Source: Thermoguttaceae bacterium
GTDB lineage: Bacteria > Planctomycetota > Planctomycetia > Pirellulales > Thermoguttaceae
Assembly: GCA_025060325.1 (NCBI GenBank)
Contig: JANXBW010000007.1
Coordinates: 1 to 64,000, forward strand
DNA: 64,000 nucleotides
Direction: 5' to 3'
Below are positions 18,918 to 27,278 of this stretch, piece after piece. A program made the translations under genes and the position numbers. The first letter of the stretch is position 1, and each line of letters starts with the position of its first letter. The notes under the pieces are model-generated. The model searched no databases. It was not told where the DNA came from and worked only from the letters and a program-made list of their open reading frames with translations.

Positions 18918-18986
18918 CTCCCGTCGTGGAGCTATTTAAAAAGGCGCCCCGCTTGGCCCGAGCCGCTAAATAACTCCACATGGGAG
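18918..18986. repeat. Imperfect inverted repeat with 20-base arms
   Basis: Arms at 18918-18938 and 18967-18986 match over CTCCC and GTGGAG(C/T)TATTTA, with one C-T mismatch and a short bulge. The loop of 28 bases is GC-rich. The stem would be very stable as RNA or as a DNA cruciform. The AT-rich end of each arm faces the loop, unlike a rho-independent terminator. Confidence 0.65.
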
Positions 18987-19078
18987 CGACATCGCAGGCA
19001 TCTGAACACGATCTTTCGAAATAAAGCGGCCCTCTCTGTGGGTTCTTCCAGCAAGCTGTCTGGCGCTACAGTTCCTTT

Positions 19079-19091
19079 GTGGAGCTATTTA
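19079..19091 (+). repeat. Third copy of the GTGGAGCTATTTA core
   Basis: This 13-base segment is identical to the left-arm core of the inverted repeat at 18918-18986 and lies 93 bases after its right arm. No complementary arm was found beside it. Confidence 0.5.
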
Positions 19092-19196
19092 CCGGCAAGA
19101 AGCGGCAGCATGCCCACTTACCTTGTCAGGGCGTCTGCCTTCGGCACTTAATCCCAATCGACGCCCAATTCGCCGGACTTTAGGCTCGCAAAAACA

Positions 19197-19217
19197 CCCC
19201 GGGGGGACGCTCCGGGG
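19197..19217. repeat. Short GC hairpin
   Basis: Perfect 6-bp stem CCCCGG/CCGGGG with a 9-base loop inside the gene-poor island. Another perfect hairpin, GCTCCCA/TGGGAGC with a 6-base loop, follows at 19274-19293. Confidence 0.35.
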
Positions 19218-19553
19218 ATAGGTGCGAAGCCGATTATTCCGGAAACCTTCCGCCAACGACAAGCTCGCTTCCGGCTCCCACTAAGTTGGGAGCACCTCAC
19301 CAAAACAGCGCGTTAAGAAGTTAAGATAGGGCGCAAGCTGCGTTCCAGCCCGTTGGCAATATTGGGGAGCCGCATCTAAGTACAGCTCTGTGCCGCAGGT
19401 CGGGCGCCAGCTTCCTGACCTGGAGAAAGCCACCCCGCGAAGAATGGGGCAAGGCTTCGTGCCGACAGTCTGCTTAATTCAAGTAGCCCCTAAAGTGCCT
19501 AAGTTTCGCCGACTTCACATTTTCCAAAAAGCGCAGCGTCCTGCCCGGCGGCG

Positions 19554-19586
19554 GCCGACGTCAGAATGAGGTGCCGACGTCAGAAT
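19554..19586 (+). repeat. Tandem direct repeat containing GACGTC
   Basis: GCCGACGTCAGAAT occurs at 19554-19567 and again at 19573-19586, a period of 19 bases (nearly two helix turns). Each copy has the palindrome GACGTC at its centre. A run of six T follows shortly after the second copy. Confidence 0.5.
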
Positions 19587-20057
19587 AGGTTTTTTGTCTC
19601 GGCGCCTCCCGGCTAATCTCAGCGGTGCGAGGGCCGGCACCTAAAAGAAACCTGCGCAACCCAGGCGGCTCATGGGTGCCGTCCCAAAGTTCCGCGCGTT
19701 TTCCAGGTGCCAAATGTGGCGAATGCCTACCACAAAGGAACCGCTTACTTGCCCTTTCCCCGCAATGGCGGAAAAGCCGGTGGTCCGTAAGCCCAATGGG
19801 CTTCCCACCTCTGGAAAACCGTTGGCTGTTTTTCTTAAGAAGTCCCCCCACGCCGACCGAAATAGCTCCGGGCACTAGTCCGCCCAGCCAACGGGGATTT
19901 TTCGCCGGCAAAACTCGGGAACTGGCAAGAGGAAGACCCATTTTTTGGGAGCCGATCTTGCCGACCCAGGCCCTGCCCGAACCCAGAGTCTTACGGAACG
20001 AAGGCAAGTGCAAAATAGTCGGCTTCTGCAGACTTTCCCCTCAAAGGACGAAATTCG

Positions 20058-20858
20058 GTGATCGCTAGCCGAACTTCGGGAATGAGGCTTCCCAGTAAGG
20101 ATCTCCGTCTAAGGAGCCGATTGGGTCAGCGTTGTACGAGGCATCGCACCCTTTGGCTCACTATTACCTTTCTGGCCGGTCTAATCGGATGGCTTGGTGC
20201 GCCCCGGGCTCCCTTCGCCCAGGAAGGACTTGAGCGCTCCCCCCAACCAAGTGCTTTCAGCCAACCTTCCGGCACACAGAGTTATCCGCTTGCCGGCGGT
20301 TACGGTAGGTGCAGTGATCCTCTGGATAGCGGCTGCGAGATTGGATCGGCCATCACCGCTCCTTTTCGTTCCACTTGGCAGCTTCTGAAGTACGGTTGGC
20401 ACCAGTTTCGCTCCGACTACTGCGCCAACCGCACTTGGCCAGCACCCTATGCCGATTGTGACCGGGCTTCAGTGTCGCCGGCTTTTTCCCAAATGGTCCA
20501 GAAAGGTTGGCCGCGGCAAAACTTGCTGGCGGATCCGCATTTCATCCAAGCGGGTGATCAGTTGTCCGAAGCCGGTAAAGAGCGCATCCAGGCAATCCTC
20601 CAACTACAGCCTCCTTCGCGAAGGACTATTTTCGTGTACGCGTCTGATCCCCAGCTTGCGGCAAAAAGGATCGCGGCCGTTCAGCAATTCATCCAGGCAA
20701 GCTCTTGGGAGGGACCACCACCGGCAATTGTGCCTACGCATACTCCGCCGGTATGGTCATCGGGAACCGAGCTAGACATTGTTCGCCGGAAATATCTCGA
20801 GTCAGCGCCGATTCCTCGCCTACCGGCCTACGAGCCAATTCAAGTAAGATCACCCTAA
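20058..20858 (+). CDS. Exported protein with OmpA-like C-terminal region, planctomycete type
   Basis: 266 residues. After a basic N-terminus a signal peptide runs from about residue 30 to 55 (LTITFLAGLIGWLGAPRAPFAQ). The middle contains TWQLLKYGWHQFRSDYCANRTWPAPY, then DRASVSPAFSQMVQKGWPRQNLL. The segment from about residue 170 (LSEAGKERIQAIL, TIFVYASDPQLAAKRIAAVQQFI) resembles the OmpA/MotB peptidoglycan-binding fold, where a sugar-chain contact sits near paired Asp/Arg residues. From memory, planctomycete genomes carry proteins of this layout, but no role is established. The GTG start has AAAGGA upstream; an ATG at 20082 is the alternative. A TPR gene follows 210 bp downstream in the same direction. 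Confidence 0.7.
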   Translation: MIASRTSGMRLPSKDLRLRSRLGQRCTRHRTLWLTITFLAGLIGWLGAPRAPFAQEGLERSPQPSAFSQPSGTQSYPLAGGYGRCSDPLDSGCEIGSAITAPFRSTWQLLKYGWHQFRSDYCANRTWPAPYADCDRASVSPAFSQMVQKGWPRQNLLADPHFIQAGDQLSEAGKERIQAILQLQPPSRRTIFVYASDPQLAAKRIAAVQQFIQASSWEGPPPAIVPTHTPPVWSSGTELDIVRRKYLESAPIPRLPAYEPIQVRSP

Positions 20859-21068
20859 GCGGGCAACTTTGGGGCCAATCGGCTTCCCCCAGACACGAAC
20901 TCCACGACACAAAGGGCACCGTGGGGCACGGAGAGCGAAGGGCATTTACGGTGGAAGGCACCGTTGGGCGCTAGGAGGCGACCGATTAACGCTTCTGCGA
21001 TCCTCTCTTTTTCGTAGGCTTTTCTTTCTGGTGGCGTTTCGCCCAATAGTCATGGGATTGAGCCGGAC

Positions 21069-22262
21069 GTGATCAGCCGCAAATCCATTTGCCGACAGCG
21101 AACCTTTGTGACAAGTAGCTTGATGGCTGCTCTTTGGGGCTTTTGGCTTTGGGAAGGCGACTTTGCCCATTCTGCGCGACACGGACCGCCCAAACTCTTT
21201 TTCCCGCAGGGTAGCTGTGGGGATTTTGTTAACAAAGAGCAAGTCCTCGCCGCGGACTGGCCGCTGCTTGGGAAACGAGATCCTCTTGCCAGTCAAAACG
21301 GTGCGAAGGACATTCTTTTCGTACAGTGGCCGGCAACCAACTTGGGAAGCGGCACCAGCAGGGAATCCTGGTGGACTCAACTGACCGCACCAATTCGCCA
21401 AGGAGCGAAGAAAATAACCTCGTTCTTCACCGAATCGGTTGGGCCGCGGACTGAGCCTACCTACAAGGCCGATGCTATCTCACTGAGCCGGCCGGCGCGA
21501 GCAAGTCCTCAACTCTATGTGGCTTTGGCGCGATTGGCCGAACAACGTGGACGATTCGACGAGGCCGAGCAACACTATCGTCGGGCGCTGGAAATTGCCC
21601 CGAGTGACCTCGATGCACTCCTTGGTTTTGCGCGGCTCAAAGACCGCCTCAATGAGCCAGAGACCGCTGCGCAACTGTATAGGAAAGCCCTATCTACCCA
21701 TCCCCGCGAGTCCGCCGTGTACAACGACTATGCTCTTTATCTCGCCCGGCGTGGCGATCTACTCCAGGCAAGCAAAATGATGGAGGAAGCCATTCGGCTT
21801 CAACCAAGGCGGTGGCTTTACCGCACAAACATGGCGGTCATCCTCTTGGAGCTAGGTCAGCCAGAGGCCGCTTTGGCTCACCTTCAGGCGGTGCAAGACT
21901 CGGCCTCAGCCTGCTATAACCTGGGTTACTTGGCTTATCGCAAGGGCGACATTCACTTGGCCGTACACTATTTCGGTCGCGCTCTTGAGTTTAATCCCCA
22001 CTTCGAGCCGGCTCGTCAGTGGCTGGATCAACTGGCCAGGTCACAGGCTGTGCCCGCTCCCGGGACAATCCCTCAGGCGAGCTTGTTTCCTGAGTACGGT
22101 CCTAGCGCCCCCGATCCTGCGGAGCCTATAGCCCCATACGCGGCAAGCTCTGCCTCAAGCCTACCTATATGGACGCATGTTTCCCAGCCTGGCGGTAGCT
22201 CCCCACCCGCCTTAACGCCTCCCCAGTCGCCAGCTCAAGCGATGCCCGGGCTTCTACGTTGA
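21069..22262 (+). CDS. TPR-repeat protein, probably exported or membrane-anchored
   Basis: 397 residues. A hydrophobic segment at about residues 17-32 (SLMAALWGFWLWEGDFA) suggests a signal or anchor. From about residue 140 to 325 there are five to six tetratricopeptide repeats with the W/L-G-Y-A-P pattern. Examples are YVALARLAEQRGRFDEAEQHY, YNDYALYLARRGDLLQASKMM and CYNLGYLAYRKGDIHLAVHYF. A Pro/Ser/Ala-rich tail of about 70 residues ends the protein. The layout recalls TadD-like scaffold lipoproteins but is not diagnostic. The chosen GTG is only weakly supported; an ATG at 21123 also fits the hydrophobic segment. It may be co-transcribed with the preceding exported protein and act with it at the cell envelope. 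Confidence 0.8.
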   Translation: MISRKSICRQRTFVTSSLMAALWGFWLWEGDFAHSARHGPPKLFFPQGSCGDFVNKEQVLAADWPLLGKRDPLASQNGAKDILFVQWPATNLGSGTSRESWWTQLTAPIRQGAKKITSFFTESVGPRTEPTYKADAISLSRPARASPQLYVALARLAEQRGRFDEAEQHYRRALEIAPSDLDALLGFARLKDRLNEPETAAQLYRKALSTHPRESAVYNDYALYLARRGDLLQASKMMEEAIRLQPRRWLYRTNMAVILLELGQPEAALAHLQAVQDSASACYNLGYLAYRKGDIHLAVHYFGRALEFNPHFEPARQWLDQLARSQAVPAPGTIPQASLFPEYGPSAPDPAEPIAPYAASSASSLPIWTHVSQPGGSSPPALTPPQSPAQAMPGLLR

Positions 22263-22801
22263 TGTTCTTAGTTTTCTTAACGACGCAAGTTCCGACAGTC
22301 ACACGGCATTTTGACGAGGCTTTAAGCCCGCTTTACTGCTTGTGCCCGCCACGAAAGCGATAAAGGCAATAGTGGGAATATTTCCCGAAAAGCGAGCTCT
22401 TTGTTAACCAAAGCCCTAGTCGTCCACGTGATAGGCTTTGCAAGAACCCTTATTAACAACACGGTGCCGGCTTGGCCGTGCATCCTTGTGTAAACAACTA
22501 TGGACAGCGGCCGGCTCCCATGGCCAGTTCCGAGCAACTACCAAGAAGGCGACCCGTCTAAGAACGTTGCTTCGGGTGTCAAGACCGCGGCTTCGAAAAC
22601 GCTAGTCGCCTTTTCCTCTTAAACGCTGGCCTAAGAGCGCAAGGCCCGCAGCCAGGGAAGGCCGTAGCGCGGCGAACATAGCGGAACCAGGCGATGGGTG
22701 TACAGGTGGCTCGGTAATCCGCACAATGGGGGGTACTATACAGTCGTCCTAATCCAGGGGCCACAGGAAAAGGGCACCCCTCCAGCGTTGGAGTCCGGCA
22801 A

Positions 22802-22847
22802 AGTCGCAACACTTTGGTCTTCGCAGTCGCAACCCTTTGGCCTTCGA
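22802..22847 (+). repeat. Imperfect tandem repeat, two 23-base units
   Basis: Units 22802-22824 and 22825-22847 match at 20 of 23 positions. Each begins AGTCGCAAC and contains CTTTGG and CTTCG. There are only two units and no spacer between them, so it is not a CRISPR array. Confidence 0.55.
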
Positions 22848-23263
22848 TAGGCCTACCCGACATCGGCACAGCTGAGTTGCTGCTTTATTTCCCGCGGCAA
22901 ATAAAACAATCCCCGCCCCCAATTTGGGCATCTTATCCTAAGCAAGTTTGTTAAACAGCCAATGATTCCATCGGTGCGAGCCCAGTAGTAGCGCAAGTCA
23001 TTTGACAAGGACGCTAATGATGGGCTCAGTGCCGTATAAGCAGTCGTGCAAATCCGGACCTTCGTAGCCTAACCCACCAACCCATCGGAAGGGGCGTTAC
23101 CAACTTGGGGTGTTTGATCCACGCCCATCACCCTGAAAGGGTTGCGGGACAAGCCGGCACCAGCAAAACTTGTGGGATGGTTGGCTAAGGCCTGGCGTGG
23201 ATTTGGCCATGCTGCGGCAAAAGTGCCGAGGCGAGATTTTCTGGGAATTTTTGAAGACGAAAT

Positions 23264-23272
23264 TGGTATAAT
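23264..23272 (+). promoter_or_regulatory. Extended -10 promoter candidate for the hdr/mvh cluster
   Basis: TGG followed directly by the perfect consensus TATAAT (23267-23272) gives an extended -10 element. No good -35 lies 17 bases upstream, which extended -10 promoters can tolerate. It is about 150 bases before the hdrC start. Confidence 0.5.
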
Positions 23273-23422
23273 TTTTCTGACGGCGTCTAGCCGGCGCTCA
23301 CGGGAGAAATCGGTCCAGGCTTAATGAAAAGGAGGGTCAGTCGTCTTTCACTAACCTCGCCTTCAGCGGTAAGCCCGCCCTTGTCCCAAGCCAACTAACC
23401 CTGGCCTGCGGGAGAGCAATCG

Positions 23423-23986
23423 ATGATTCAGATGGCCAATAAAGAGGGAACGTCGTTTTTACATCAGGTAATGGCCGAAACCCCCCGAGGGGAGCGACTT
23501 CTCCATTGCATTCAATGCGGGAGCTGCGGGGGCTCTTGTCCGAATGGCCCGGACATGGACTATTCGCCGCGGATCCTCTTTGCATTGATTCAAGCGGGCG
23601 AGCGGGAGAAGGTCCTTTCGGCCAACACCATGTGGATGTGCGTTTCCTGCTATTACTGCACGACCCGCTGCCCCCAGCAAATCCCCATCACGGACATTAT
23701 GTACACGCTTAAGCGGATGTCTCTCCGCGAAGGGTTGGCCAAGGGGACCGATGCCCCGGCTCTGGCACGCACGTTTGTCCACTATCTGGCCACCTACGGG
23801 CGGGCTTTCGAGCTGGGACTTGCTACACGGTTTTACCTTTTTAATAAACCACTTGCCATGGTCAAAATGGGCCCCTTGGGTCTGAAAATGCTTGCTCATG
23901 GCCGGATGTCACTCATGCCGAAAAGAATCCGCAACATCGGGCAGCTGCAAGCCATTATCGCTAAGGCTCAGGATTTGGGAGATTGA
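23423..23986 (+). CDS. hdrC: Heterodisulfide reductase subunit C homologue
   Basis: A 187-residue iron-sulfur protein matching HdrC in length and layout. Two CxxCxxCxxxCP motifs, at Cys29-32-35-39 and Cys73-76-79-83, bind two [4Fe-4S] clusters that carry electrons from HdrA to HdrB. The rest is helical. The ATG has GGGAGA eight bases upstream. The stop codon lies two bases before the hdrB start, so the two are translationally coupled, as in methanogens where HdrB and HdrC act as a unit. It is the first gene of the six-gene cluster. The substrate reduced by HdrBC in this organism is unknown. Confidence 0.93.
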   Translation: MIQMANKEGTSFLHQVMAETPRGERLLHCIQCGSCGGSCPNGPDMDYSPRILFALIQAGEREKVLSANTMWMCVSCYYCTTRCPQQIPITDIMYTLKRMSLREGLAKGTDAPALARTFVHYLATYGRAFELGLATRFYLFNKPLAMVKMGPLGLKMLAHGRMSLMPKRIRNIGQLQAIIAKAQDLGD

Positions 23987-23988
23987 CC

Positions 23989-24885
23989 GTGAAGTATGCC
24001 TTTTATCCCGGCTGCTCGCTGGAAGCTAGTAGCGCCGCCTATGCTCGGTCGATCGAAGCGGTGTGCCGGGCACTTGGGATCGAGCTAGTGGAAGTTGACG
24101 ATTGGAATTGCTGCGGCGCAACCGAATATCACTCCCTTCATCGACTGACAGCCGCGGCGGTGATCGCTCGGAACTTGGCGTTAGTCGACCAGCAGCTGAC
24201 GCAATTGGTGGCTCCCTGCGCTGCGTGCTTTCTCAATTTGAAGAAAGTCGATCATCAAATGGCAGACGAGCCGGCCTGGGCCGACAAGGTCAACGCCGCT
24301 CTGGCCGCTGGCGGACTCCATTACCAGCCGGGACGCGTTAAGGTCCGTCATCTGGTGGAGGTCCTCCATTCCGATGTCGGCAAGGAGGGAATTCAGGCCC
24401 GGGTTAAAAAGTCGCTTGCCGGCCTTAAAGTGGCGCCTTACTACGGGTGCCAGATTGTCCGGCCGTTTAAGGATTGGGATAACCCCGAGTATCCCATGAA
24501 ACTTGACGAACTAATGTCCTGGGTCGGCGCGGAGGTGGTTCCCTATCCGACAAAAGCGGCCTGCTGTGGGGGCCATATGACGCAAATTAGCGAGGCCCAG
24601 GCTTATGAGCTTTTGCGGCGGCTCCTTCAGTCGGCTGTCGACGCAGGCGCCGACGTCATTTTGTGTATGTGCCCGATGTGCCAGCTCAATTTGGACGCCT
24701 ATCAGTCGGCAGTGAATAGTTACTTCGGCACCAACTACCGGATGCCAATCCTGTTTTTCACCCAGGTGCTCGGACTAGCCTTCGGCCTGTCTCTTAAAGA
24801 GCTTGGCTTCGGCTCAGAGATTGTGGCCGCCCTTCCGGTCTTGCGGCAAAAGGTCCCGGCCGTCCTTGCCGCGGCAAAAAGCTAG
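23989..24885 (+). CDS. hdrB: Heterodisulfide reductase subunit B homologue
   Basis: 298 residues with two complete CCG domains. The first has Cys9, Cys41-Cys42, Cys77 and Cys80 with spacings 31 and 34. The second has YYGC, ACCGG and CPMC with spacings 37 and 34. In methanogen HdrB these ten cysteines bind the two non-cubane [4Fe-4S] clusters that split the CoM-S-S-CoB disulfide, so the catalytic disulfide-reducing machinery is intact. The GTG at 23989 has GGGAG seven bases upstream; an in-frame TTG at 23983 overlaps the hdrC stop. A short perfect hairpin (24908-24921) follows the stop codon. Confidence 0.93.
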   Translation: MKYAFYPGCSLEASSAAYARSIEAVCRALGIELVEVDDWNCCGATEYHSLHRLTAAAVIARNLALVDQQLTQLVAPCAACFLNLKKVDHQMADEPAWADKVNAALAAGGLHYQPGRVKVRHLVEVLHSDVGKEGIQARVKKSLAGLKVAPYYGCQIVRPFKDWDNPEYPMKLDELMSWVGAEVVPYPTKAACCGGHMTQISEAQAYELLRRLLQSAVDAGADVILCMCPMCQLNLDAYQSAVNSYFGTNYRMPILFFTQVLGLAFGLSLKELGFGSEIVAALPVLRQKVPAVLAAAKS

Positions 24886-24907
24886 CTCAAGATCCGTAGA
24901 CTACTCC

Positions 24908-24921
24908 GAGCCGTTCGGCTC
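24908..24921 (+). promoter_or_regulatory. Short intercistronic hairpin after hdrB
   Basis: Perfect stem GAGCC/GGCTC with the loop GTTC, 23 bases after the hdrB stop, in the 182 bp hdrB-hdrA spacer. It could protect the upstream mRNA or reduce read-through. There is no following T-tract, so full termination is unlikely. Confidence 0.35.
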
Positions 24922-25067
24922 AGCTTAATTTCGCGAGAACCGAAAAGAACTAACCTTAAAAGGTATTTTAGCGGGGAACAAGCGTCGGAATTAAACCAGA
25001 AAGAAGGCGTTGATGCGGCAGCTGGCGCTGTCCGGTCCGCGATAGTTGACAAAGCGGGAGTAAGCCC

Positions 25068-27107
25068 ATGGCCGAGCGAATCGGCGTTTACGTCTGCCAC
25101 TGCGGAAGCAACATCGCCGGCACCATCGATGTGGAGGAAGTAGCCCGGTGGGCAGGCGCCAATCTCGAAGATGTTGTGGTGGCCAAAGACTATAAGTTCA
25201 TGTGTTCCTCTTCCGGCCAGCAGATGATCGAAGAGGACATTAAGACGCACAATTTAACAAGGGTCGTAGTAGCCGCCTGTTCCCCCCAACTCCACGAGCG
25301 AACCTTCCGCCGCGCCTGCCAGAACGGAGGGCTGAATCCATACCTTTTCCAAATGGCCAATATCCGCGAGCACATCTCCTGGGTAACCACCGACAAGGCG
25401 GCAGCCACCGAGAAAGCCAAAGCCATTGTGGCGGCCGCAGTGCGGCGGGTGCGGCATCACAAGCCTCTTGAACCTTTGCCTGTGCAGGTCAATCCCCGGA
25501 CGCTTGTGGTCGGTGGCGGTATCGCCGGCATTCAAGCAGCCCTCGAACTTGCCGACGCCGGCTATCCGGTCATTTTGCTTGAGCGGGAACCTTCCATCGG
25601 CGGCCATATGGCCCAGTTTGATAAGACGTTCCCGACGCTTGACTGCTCGGCATGCATTTTGACACCGAAGATGTCCGAGGCCGGCCAGCACCCGAACATT
25701 AAGCTGCTTACTTATTCGGAGTTAGAAGAAGTCTCCGGCTCGATTGGCCACTTTAAAGTCAAAATTCGTAAACGGGCACGGTTCGTGCGGGAAGACCGCT
25801 GCACTGGCTGCGGGATTTGCGTGGAAAAGTGCCCCACCAAAGTTCGCGATGACGCCTTCGAGGCAGGGCTCGGGTTCCGCAAGGGTATCTATATTCCTTT
25901 TGCTCAAGCCGTGCCGCGGATACCGGTAATCGATAAAGAACACTGCATTTATTTCACCCGGGGCAAGTGTCAAATCTGCGGCAAGTTCTGTCCCACCGAT
26001 GCCATCGACTACGACCAGAAAGACGAAATCCTCGAGTTCGAGGTGGGCAATATCATCTTGGCCACTGGTTGGAAAATGTTTGATTGCACCCGGATCCCGC
26101 AGTATGGCTACGGGCGACTGCCCAACGTGTTTACAGCGCTTGAATTCGAGCGAATGTGTAATGCCGCTGGCCCCACCGGTGGCAAGATTGTGCTCCGCGA
26201 TGGCAAGACTGAGCCTCGTCGCGTGGCTATCATCCACTGTGTAGGGAGCCGCGATATCAACTACAACGAGTACTGCTCCGGCATTTGCTGTATGGCGGCT
26301 CTCAAATTTGGGCATCTTGTGCTGGAAAAGACCAAGGCGGAGGTCTACTCCTTCTACATCGACATGCGGACCAACCAAAAGGGTTACGAGGAGTTCTATC
26401 AACGGCTGCTTGAAGAAGGCATGAAATTCGTCCGGGGCAAGGTGGCTGAGGTGACTAACGCCGACCGCACGGAAGAAGAAAAGGGGCGGCTCGTCGTCCA
26501 GGTCGAGGACACACTCACCGGCCGACAGCGCCGCATCCCCGTGGACATGGTCATCCTCATGGGGGCCCTTGAGCCACAGGAAGATGCCTTCGAACTTGCT
26601 CGAAAAGTCGGCATCTCGTGCTCAACTGCTGGGTGGTTTACAGAACGTCATCCCAAGCTAGATCCAGTGGCCACGATGACTGACGGCGTCTTTATCGCCG
26701 GTTGTTGTCAGGGGCCTAAAGACATTCCCGCCAGTGTCGCGCAGGGTGCGGCAGCGGCAGCCCGGGTCGCCGGGCTGATAAGCCGTGGCACCGTGTGGAT
26801 TGAGCCGATTGTGGCTTCCATCGACGAAGAAAAATGTTCCGGCTGCCGCATTTGCAACAACCTCTGCCCGTTTAACGCGATCGAGTTTGATCCGGTCAAG
26901 CAGGTCAGCCGAGTCATCGTGGCTTTGTGCAAGGGTTGTGGTACGTGTATTGCCGCTTGCCCAGCGAAGGCCATCACCGGCGCTCACTTTGCCGACGAGC
27001 AGATGATGGCCGAGCTGGAAGGGGCCCTCTGGGACGCAAGCGAGGAAGCCCTGGCGGCCATTGTAGGGAGCAAGTCCCAGCAGGAACTTCCTGTAATTGG
27101 CGCATAA
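25068..27107 (+). CDS. hdrA: Heterodisulfide reductase subunit A homologue (FAD, multiple Fe-S)
   Basis: 679 residues, the flavin subunit that in the MvhADG-HdrABC complex performs electron bifurcation. N-terminal cluster cysteines are seen in YVCHCGSN (Cys10, Cys12), Cys46 and Cys71. The FAD-binding fold starts at VVGGGIAG (149-154) and continues with LEREPSIGGHMAQFDKTFP and LDCSACILTPKM. An inserted double ferredoxin has Cys245-248-251-255 and Cys293-301-304-308. A second flavin-site motif reads GVFIAGCCQGPKDIP. A C-terminal 2x[4Fe-4S] ferredoxin (CSGCRICNNLCP, CKGCGTCIAACP) ends the protein. This is the full methanogen-type layout with no fused oxidoreductase. GGGAG lies nine bases before the ATG. 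Confidence 0.94.
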   Translation: MAERIGVYVCHCGSNIAGTIDVEEVARWAGANLEDVVVAKDYKFMCSSSGQQMIEEDIKTHNLTRVVVAACSPQLHERTFRRACQNGGLNPYLFQMANIREHISWVTTDKAAATEKAKAIVAAAVRRVRHHKPLEPLPVQVNPRTLVVGGGIAGIQAALELADAGYPVILLEREPSIGGHMAQFDKTFPTLDCSACILTPKMSEAGQHPNIKLLTYSELEEVSGSIGHFKVKIRKRARFVREDRCTGCGICVEKCPTKVRDDAFEAGLGFRKGIYIPFAQAVPRIPVIDKEHCIYFTRGKCQICGKFCPTDAIDYDQKDEILEFEVGNIILATGWKMFDCTRIPQYGYGRLPNVFTALEFERMCNAAGPTGGKIVLRDGKTEPRRVAIIHCVGSRDINYNEYCSGICCMAALKFGHLVLEKTKAEVYSFYIDMRTNQKGYEEFYQRLLEEGMKFVRGKVAEVTNADRTEEEKGRLVVQVEDTLTGRQRRIPVDMVILMGALEPQEDAFELARKVGISCSTAGWFTERHPKLDPVATMTDGVFIAGCCQGPKDIPASVAQGAAAAARVAGLISRGTVWIEPIVASIDEEKCSGCRICNNLCPFNAIEFDPVKQVSRVIVALCKGCGTCIAACPAKAITGAHFADEQMMAELEGALWDASEEALAAIVGSKSQQELPVIGA

Positions 27108-27278
27108 AGGTCACTAAGGGGAGAAAGCCTCCACCCGTCGGGGTTCAAATAGACACGGTAACGGCAGAAAGTTGACAACCGATGATTTCAAGGTGTGGGG
27201 GATTGATCGCGTTGCCAAAGAGTAGACGACCGGTGGAACTACTGCTTCCGCATCCCAACCGGTGACAAAGGAACTGAT

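Larger units (their letters stand above)
18663..19175 (+). repeat. Dispersed direct repeat ACGCCCAATTCGCCG (two copies)
   Basis: An exact 15-base match at 18663-18677 and 19161-19175, 498 bases apart and in the same direction. By rough arithmetic an exact 15-mer pair within 1.5 kb has a chance probability of about one in a thousand. Confidence 0.5.
18498..20057. other. 1.56 kb gene-poor, repeat-rich island
   Basis: No gene was recognised over 1560 bp. The stretch holds an inverted-repeat hairpin with a third copy of its core, two unlinked copies of a 15-mer, a tandem 14-base repeat and several short perfect hairpins, each listed separately. A TTG-initiated 92-codon reading frame on the minus strand (18588-18866) has protein-like composition and is discussed as a finding. 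The island may hold non-coding RNAs, decayed genes or a remnant of a mobile element. Confidence 0.5.
22263..23422. other. 1.16 kb gene-free region before the hdr/mvh cluster
   Basis: No gene was recognised. The region holds a tandem 23-base repeat (22802-22847) and, near its right end, a strong candidate promoter for the hydrogenase/heterodisulfide reductase genes. Its length is generous for a regulatory region, so upstream control or a small RNA is possible. Confidence 0.45.

Noticed and set aside
19561-20068. Open frames of about 150 codons on both strands of the gene-poor island
   Set aside because: Low-complexity, Pro/Arg/Gly-rich translations on both strands with no start signal indicate chance.
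22802-22847. CRISPR array
   Set aside because: Only two 23-base units, directly abutting with no spacers and with three mismatches; no cas gene nearby.
27135-27160. tRNA T-arm-like GGGTTCAAAT
   Set aside because: The flanking bases do not pair as a 5-bp T-stem and no anticodon arm or acceptor stem is found around it.
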